A stretch of DNA of 64,000 bases from Saururus chinensis. Taxonomy: Eukaryota; Streptophyta; Magnoliopsida; Piperales; Saururaceae. Under the pieces are notes generated by a model. The model made no database searches, was not told where the DNA came from, and worked only from the letters and a program-made list of their open reading frames with translations. The translations under genes and the position numbers were made by a program. This document shows positions 58,894-64,000 of this stretch, piece after piece (within the stretch, counting starts at the first letter, position 1; the number at the start of each line of letters is the position of its first letter). Where the stretch lies: contig CP141143.1 of the NCBI GenBank assembly GCA_035235625.1, positions 24,349,092 to 24,413,091 of the forward strand, given 5' to 3'.

Positions 58894-60870
58894 GAATATG
58901 AACCGGCAAAGTCAGCCTCCAATAAGAAATTCAAGAGGGATGACAACCTTTGCTATGGTCATATCCTTAGTTGTCTATGTGATGAGCCTTATGATCCTCA
59001 TTATAAATTGTCTACAACTAAAAAAAAAATGGAAGCTTCAGAAAAGAAATTTGGCCAAGAGCATGTTGGTAAAGAAAAATATGTAGTTGAAGAGTATTTT
59101 GACTTTAATATGGTTAATGACAAACCGGTTTGTGAACAAATAGTGGAAATTTGGAACAATTGTAGCAAAGATAATTGGAAAAGAAATTCCAATTGATGAA
59201 AGGCTACAAGTTCTAGCATTGATTGACATACTACAACCTTCTTAGAGTGACTTTCGAGTTACTTTAAAACACAAGAGAGAGAGAGACAATGTCATTGGAT
59301 GATCTCATTGTTATCATCTAAATAGAGAAAATGCATAGAGAGAAGAAGCTGACTAAAAGTTTTTATGCTCAAGTAAATGATCAACCCAATGGGAATGCAA
59401 ATGTTGTAGAGAACCTCCAAAAGCACTTTGGTAAGAAGAAGAACAACAACAACTCTAATAAGAAGAACAAAAACACAATCAAGCCTAAACAAAAAGAAAA
59501 GAAAAAGAAAGCATGTTTCATGTGTGGTCAACCACACTTTACAAGGCAGTGATTGCAAAGGAAGGGAATTGATAATGAGGGTTAAAACCCTAAAGTCAAT
59601 GTGGTGATCACAGGGGATAACTTAGCAGAACCTAATGGAAAGTTTGAATCAACTCATCTAGTTTTAAACTTGGCTAGTCAACCTATTGATTGGTGGGTAG
59701 ACACAGGAGCTAGTATCTACATTTGTTTTAATCTATCTTTTCTTTCTTTGTATCAGGAGTTGAAATAGAGAACAGTAACAATGGGGAATGACTCCACTTA
59801 CAACACAAGTTATTGGAGAAGGAAAGGTGGATGTGAGATTCACATCAGGAAACACTCTGACTCTCTATAAGGTGCAGCATGTGTCAAATGTTACGAAGAA
59901 CTTAGTTAGTAGAGCACTTCCTAGTCAAGAGGGTTTTAAATTAGTATTTGAGTCAAATAAAGGTGTAATTTCTAAATTTGGAGTGTTTGTAAGAAAACGT
60001 TATCTTTGCAATGGTTTGTTTAAACTAAATGTTATTAGTTATAATGACATTTTATCTAATGATAAGAGTTTATTTTCTTTCAATATTTATTTTTGTGATA
60101 TGTGACATATGAGAGTTGGACATGTGAGAATGTTCACACCTTAAAGAGAATGATGAGCCTTGATTTGATTCCTAAATATAATGTTGAGACTCATTCTAAG
60201 TGTGAAATATGTGCTCAATCTAAACTACTTAAAAAACCTTATAAATCTAACCATCATGTTTCTTCTCTTCATGAGCTTGTTCATGGTGATGTTCGTTAAA
60301 TGAATGGAGTATTGTCTCAAAGACGTATAAAATACTTCATTACATTTATTGATGGTTATTCTAGATATTGCCATGTAGTTTTACTTAAATCAAAATATGA
60401 TGCTTCTGAAAAGTTCAAAATTTTCAAGAATGAGGCTGAGAACCAAACCGATTTGAGAATCAAAAGGTTAAGATCATACCATGGTGGAGAATGTTATTCA
60501 CATAAGTTTAGCAAGTTTTACAAAGACCATAGGATAATTCATGAAACCATGATGTCAAACTCTCCTCAATTTAATGGCATAGCTGAAAGGAAAAATAAAA
60601 TATTTTTAGAAATAGTGAACTCTATGTTATCCCCTTCATGGTTACCAGAAATATGTAGGGGAGAAGCAATTATCTTTTCTTGTTCTATTATGAATAGATT
60701 CCTTACAAAGGTCAAAATAAAACTCTCTTTGAACTAATGAAAAGATAAAATCCTAGTTTGAATTTCTCAAAGTATGGGGATGCATTGCTAAGGTTAAAAT
60801 TCTCAATATAAAGGGTTACCTAAGGCTTATGATGAAGTATTTATTGGTTATGTGAATAATAGTAATGTAT

Positions 60871-62795
60871 ATAGATTCTTTGTCTTAAGGTCTAATATGT
60901 GAGCACTATAAAGTATTACTATTAATTGTTTGTTGTAATGGTGTGATGGTTTACCATTTTCTTTGGTTGAATGACGGTTTGGTTTAGTTTGAATTTTATT
61001 AGTCTTGTTTTGAATTTAGTTGGAAAACATTAGTGTCTAGCATAAACCACCAAGTTGCTACACTAATTATTGTAATTTTTAATATATTTCCTTGTATTAA
61101 GGTAATAGGCCTCACCTTAGGACCCATAGCCATCTCGAATGATGTGCTAACTTCTTGGGCCACCGACCCCCACTTAACATTTTACATGGGCTTGAGCCTT
61201 ATCACATCCATTCAAGTCAATTTCTTCAGTGAGTTCACTTATTCCATTGTTGGCCCCATTCAAAATCCCACTTATTTTATCATAGGTATAAATACTCACA
61301 TTGGTCATTCCTCCAATTTGGGGTGGGCTAAGATTTTTGAAGGCTTTAGAGAACTCTGCCCCCTCTCAAGAAGGGAAAGTTTAATGCAAGGTAAACTACT
61401 CAAATCTCTCTATATTTTTCTTTGTTACCCTAAATCTTATGTTCTTCTCTTCTATTGGACCTCATGTCTTATTCTCTTTAAGTTCATTTTTTTACCCATA
61501 TTTTGAAACCCTAGATTCTTGTTCTTTGCTTCTACTCTTGTGATTTTTATTTTGGGCACAAGTGACTGATAGATCTGTCTTTTATTGATGATTTTGAGTC
61601 TCTATTTGGTAGAAAAGTGAGATTTTTGCTTAGGAAAAATGTGACCTAATTTGTTGGGTAGAGATTCATTATGCTTAGGAGGAGATTGAAGGAAATTTGA
61701 TTTAAGGGTTTTTTTGTTTGATGAGGTTTTACTTACATTAATATCATGTTTGTGTGTGAAGATGATAGATCTATCTTCTATGGATGATTTTAAGTTTCTA
61801 CTTGATGAAAATGTGGGATTTTTGCTTATGGCTAATGTGACCTAATTTGTTCGGTAGGAATTCCTTAAGCCTTAAAGGGTCTACAATCTAATTTGAGGTA
61901 AGGGGTTTTTGTTTGATGAGGTTTTACTTACATTAGCACTATATTTGTGGGTGGATTTATATTCTTGAAGTTTATGAATGTGTAAGCTTAAATATTCTTA
62001 AAAGGGTGATTTAATGGTGTTTTGACTTAAATATATATGAGTTATATTATATCTATCATATCTAAGGATTAGGTGATGATTATTTAAAGTTTCATGAATC
62101 TTTAAGAATTTTTATGAAATTTTGAGATGGGTTTGAATTTGGTTCATGCTAAAAAAAGAGATGTTTTCTATTTCTAGGCCAACCTATCGATTGCCCTGTA
62201 TGGTTGATCAATCGGCTATATAGAAAATGACCACGTGCTTATTTTTAAGCCAGATTTTGATGATTTCTTCGTGTCGCTGGTAGAGTATTGATATACTAAA
62301 ATAATGTTGGATTAAATGTCTTCAAATATTGAATTTCAATCCAAATTTATGTTAATTCAATACTTATTTTGGTTGTTTATATTTTGAATGGGTAGGTTGG
62401 ACTTCTATTGTATTTACATGTTCAAATGAGTTTCAACATGATCTAAGTGGAAGAGGAAGTGAAACCCAACTACGTAAAGCTATTTAAGGGTCAAGAATAA
62501 TTCTTAATGGTCTAAACATACATAGAATGGTCGAATACAACTATGTGGACCAATTGGATTTCATATTTCCATCAAGAAAACTAAATTCAGGAAGGAGTTG
62601 ATTTAGACATATTGACACAACCTTAGTATTCTAGTTATAGTTTTCCACAAGAATTTTGGATAGACATAATTCCGATGGCATTAGAAAGAAGGCTTCCATG
62701 AATGCAATCACCATTTCGGGCAAAAATTCATAATTCCAAAGATTTATGAGTCAAATTAGATATACAAAAGACAACTAGTTAATCAACTTGAGGCA
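60871..62795 (+). mobile_element. LTR-like region, family not assigned
   Basis: A TATAAATA word at 61287-61294 and a CGATTG...ATCAATCGGC motif near 62190-62215 recall the LTRs elsewhere in this window. No terminus or target duplication was found. The 157-codon frame at 61033-61506 spans the TATA word and has no known domain, so it is probably chance. Confidence 0.4.
61568..61960. repeat. ~196-bp tandem duplication
   Basis: Two diverged units both start GATAGATCT(G/A)TCTT. Both contain GTGACCTAATTTGTT and end in a TTTGTTTGATGAGGTTTTAC context. Confidence 0.85.
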
Positions 62796-64000
62796 CACTA
62801 CAACAAAATATAGTATTAGCGATGCTAATTTAAGCGTCGCTAAAAATCACTATTTGCGAAGTATACAGAAACGTCGCAAAAAATGAACTATTAGCGACGC
62901 ATTTTTGTATGTGTCACTAATACTAACCATATTAGCCATGCTTTATTATAAGCGTCGCTAATAATTCATATATTAGCAACGCTTTATATAACCGTCGCTA
63001 AAATAAATATATTATAAATAAAAAGAAAAAAATTTATAAGTATTAGCAACGCTTTTTTAAGCGTCACTAATAGTTCATATATTAGCGACGCTTTATATAA
63101 CCGTTGCTAAAACAAATATATTTTAAATAAAAAAGAAAAAAATTATAACTATTAGCGACGCTTTTTTAAGCATCGCTAATAAACTTTTACATAGCGACAC
63201 TTTTAAATAGTTATTAATTATAAAAAAATTAAATCTAAAATTATTAGCGACGCTTTTTAATGAGTGTCTCAAATACCATTTCTAATAAGCTTTATTAATT
63301 AATTTTATTTAATAAACAAATATTAAAAAAATTATAATAAACTTCCTAAATATAATATATGTTATTTAATATTTACTATTTACTATATACAATAAATAAA
63401 TGTTAAATTTTCAATAAAAACTAGTGTTAAGAATATATTAAACTTTCACTATATTATATATAATATATTTTATTTGTTAAATTTTATTATTATTTTTAAA
63501 TATAATTTATAATAAAAGAGAGTGCATGGAGAGAGAGGGAGGAGAGAGAGAGGTGAGAGAGAGGAGGAGAGAGAGAGAAGGGGGGGAGAGGAGAGAGAGA
63601 GAAGGGAAGAGAGAGAAGGGGGAGAGAGAGAGGAGAGAGAAGGGGGAGAGAGAGAGGAGAGAGAGAAAAGGGAGAGAGAGGAGAGAGAGAGAAAGAGGGG
63701 GAGAGAGAGGGGGAGAGAGAAGGGAGAGAGAGAAGGGAGAGAGAGAGAGGAGAGAGATAAGGGGAGAGAGAGAGGAGAGAGGGAGAGATAGAGAAAGAGG
63801 GAGGAGAGGCAAGGGAGAGAGGGAGAGAGAGAGAGGAGGAGAGCCAGGGAGGAGAGAGAAAGGAGGAGAGCCAGGGAGGAGAGAGAGAGGGAGGGAGGAG
63901 AGAGAGGAGGGTGTTGAGAGAGAGAAGGGGGAGAGAGAGGAGAGAGAGAAGGGAGAGAGAAAGGGGAGAGAAAAGAGAGAGAGAGAGAGAGAGAGAGAGG
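62796..64000. mobile_element. Left part of a second non-autonomous CACTA element
   Basis: It begins CACTACAACAAAATA, preceded by GCA, and enters a dense field of TTAGCGACGC / GCGTCGCTAA words (62815-63275). It then runs through AT-rich spacer into a long GA block. The terminus and GA polarity match the inverse of the right half of the element at 12929-17498, so the two are the same family in opposite orientation. The other end lies outside the window; no transposase is visible. Confidence 0.88.
63516..64000. repeat. Polypurine block (GA-rich)
   Basis: Almost pure G and A on the plus strand to the window edge, made of GAGAGAGAGGAG and AAGGGGGAG words. It is the complement in kind of the CT blocks in the first CACTA element. 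The frames at 63522-63791 and 63507-63812 are low-complexity artefacts. Confidence 0.95.

Larger units (their letters stand above)
52470..60870 (+). mobile_element. Decayed Ty1/copia element, split by a gypsy insertion
   Basis: Copia gag similarity is seen to 52614 and resumes at 58899, either side of the gypsy element. A basic zinc-knuckle region (59330-59550), a protease-type WWVDTGASI stretch (59691-59717) and integrase (60100-60740, with YFITFIDGYSRYCHVVLLKSK and a GIAERKN stretch) follow. Reverse transcriptase and RNase H are not seen before about 60870, so the element is incomplete at its 3' side as well as broken several times. No LTR was bounded. It is older than the gypsy insertion it carries. 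Confidence 0.82.

Noticed and set aside
63507-63812. Overlapping frames on both strands in the GA block
   Set aside because: Same low-complexity artefact, in a CACTA element.

Overview
This 64 kb window looks like AT-rich, repeat-packed nuclear DNA of a flowering plant. The signs are Ty3/gypsy chromovirus-type and Ty1/copia retroelements with very long LTRs, non-autonomous CACTA and hAT DNA transposons, a Stowaway-like MITE, a possible tRNA-derived SINE head, and two B3-domain transcription factor genes of the plant-only At2g31720/DUF313 type. Nothing in the sequence settles monocot, eudicot or magnoliid. No rRNA, tRNA gene, CRISPR array or bacterial-style operon was seen. All boundaries come from reading by eye.

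Layout. 1-2.96 kb: no recognised gene. 2.96-5.24 kb: non-autonomous hAT element with a perfect 8-bp target duplication, holding a smaller inverted-repeat element and a Pol III box A/B pair. 5.25-11.4 kb: unassigned AT-rich DNA, a diverged copy of a dispersed repeat, a 200-bp tandem duplication and a ~420-bp tandem array. 11.4-18.6 kb: a plus-strand gypsy-type LTR split by a 4.57-kb CACTA element (12929-17498) that carries a G-rich island and five polypyrimidine blocks. 18.6-24.5 kb: a badly decayed Ty3/gypsy element on the minus strand whose own LTR belongs to the same family, with a 1.4-kb LTR-like insert. 24.5-28.3 kb and 31.4-40.1 kb: two direct copies (A and B) of a very long LTR-like repeat. 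Copy B is interrupted by a 3148-bp solo LTR with target duplication CTTTG. 41.0-48.0 kb: a complete-outline but broken Ty1/copia element with 378-bp LTRs that differ by about 9 percent. 52.5-60.9 kb: a decayed copia element into whose gag region a Tekay-like gypsy element (52615-58893, target duplication GAATA) has jumped. 60.9-62.8 kb: LTR-like DNA. 62.8 kb to the end: the left end of a second CACTA element, in opposite orientation to the first.

Host genes. The only convincing ones are two intronless B3-domain genes on the minus strand (29538-30095 and 49254-49796). They share about 86 percent of residues over 161 positions and keep homologous flanks, so they are a local duplication about 19 kb apart, pushed apart or surrounded by transposons. 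They are GC-rich islands and both are still open.

The most unusual material is the CACTA family: palindromic GCGACG modules, long strand-asymmetric CT (or GA) blocks and, in the first element, a G-tract island, in elements that show no transposase.
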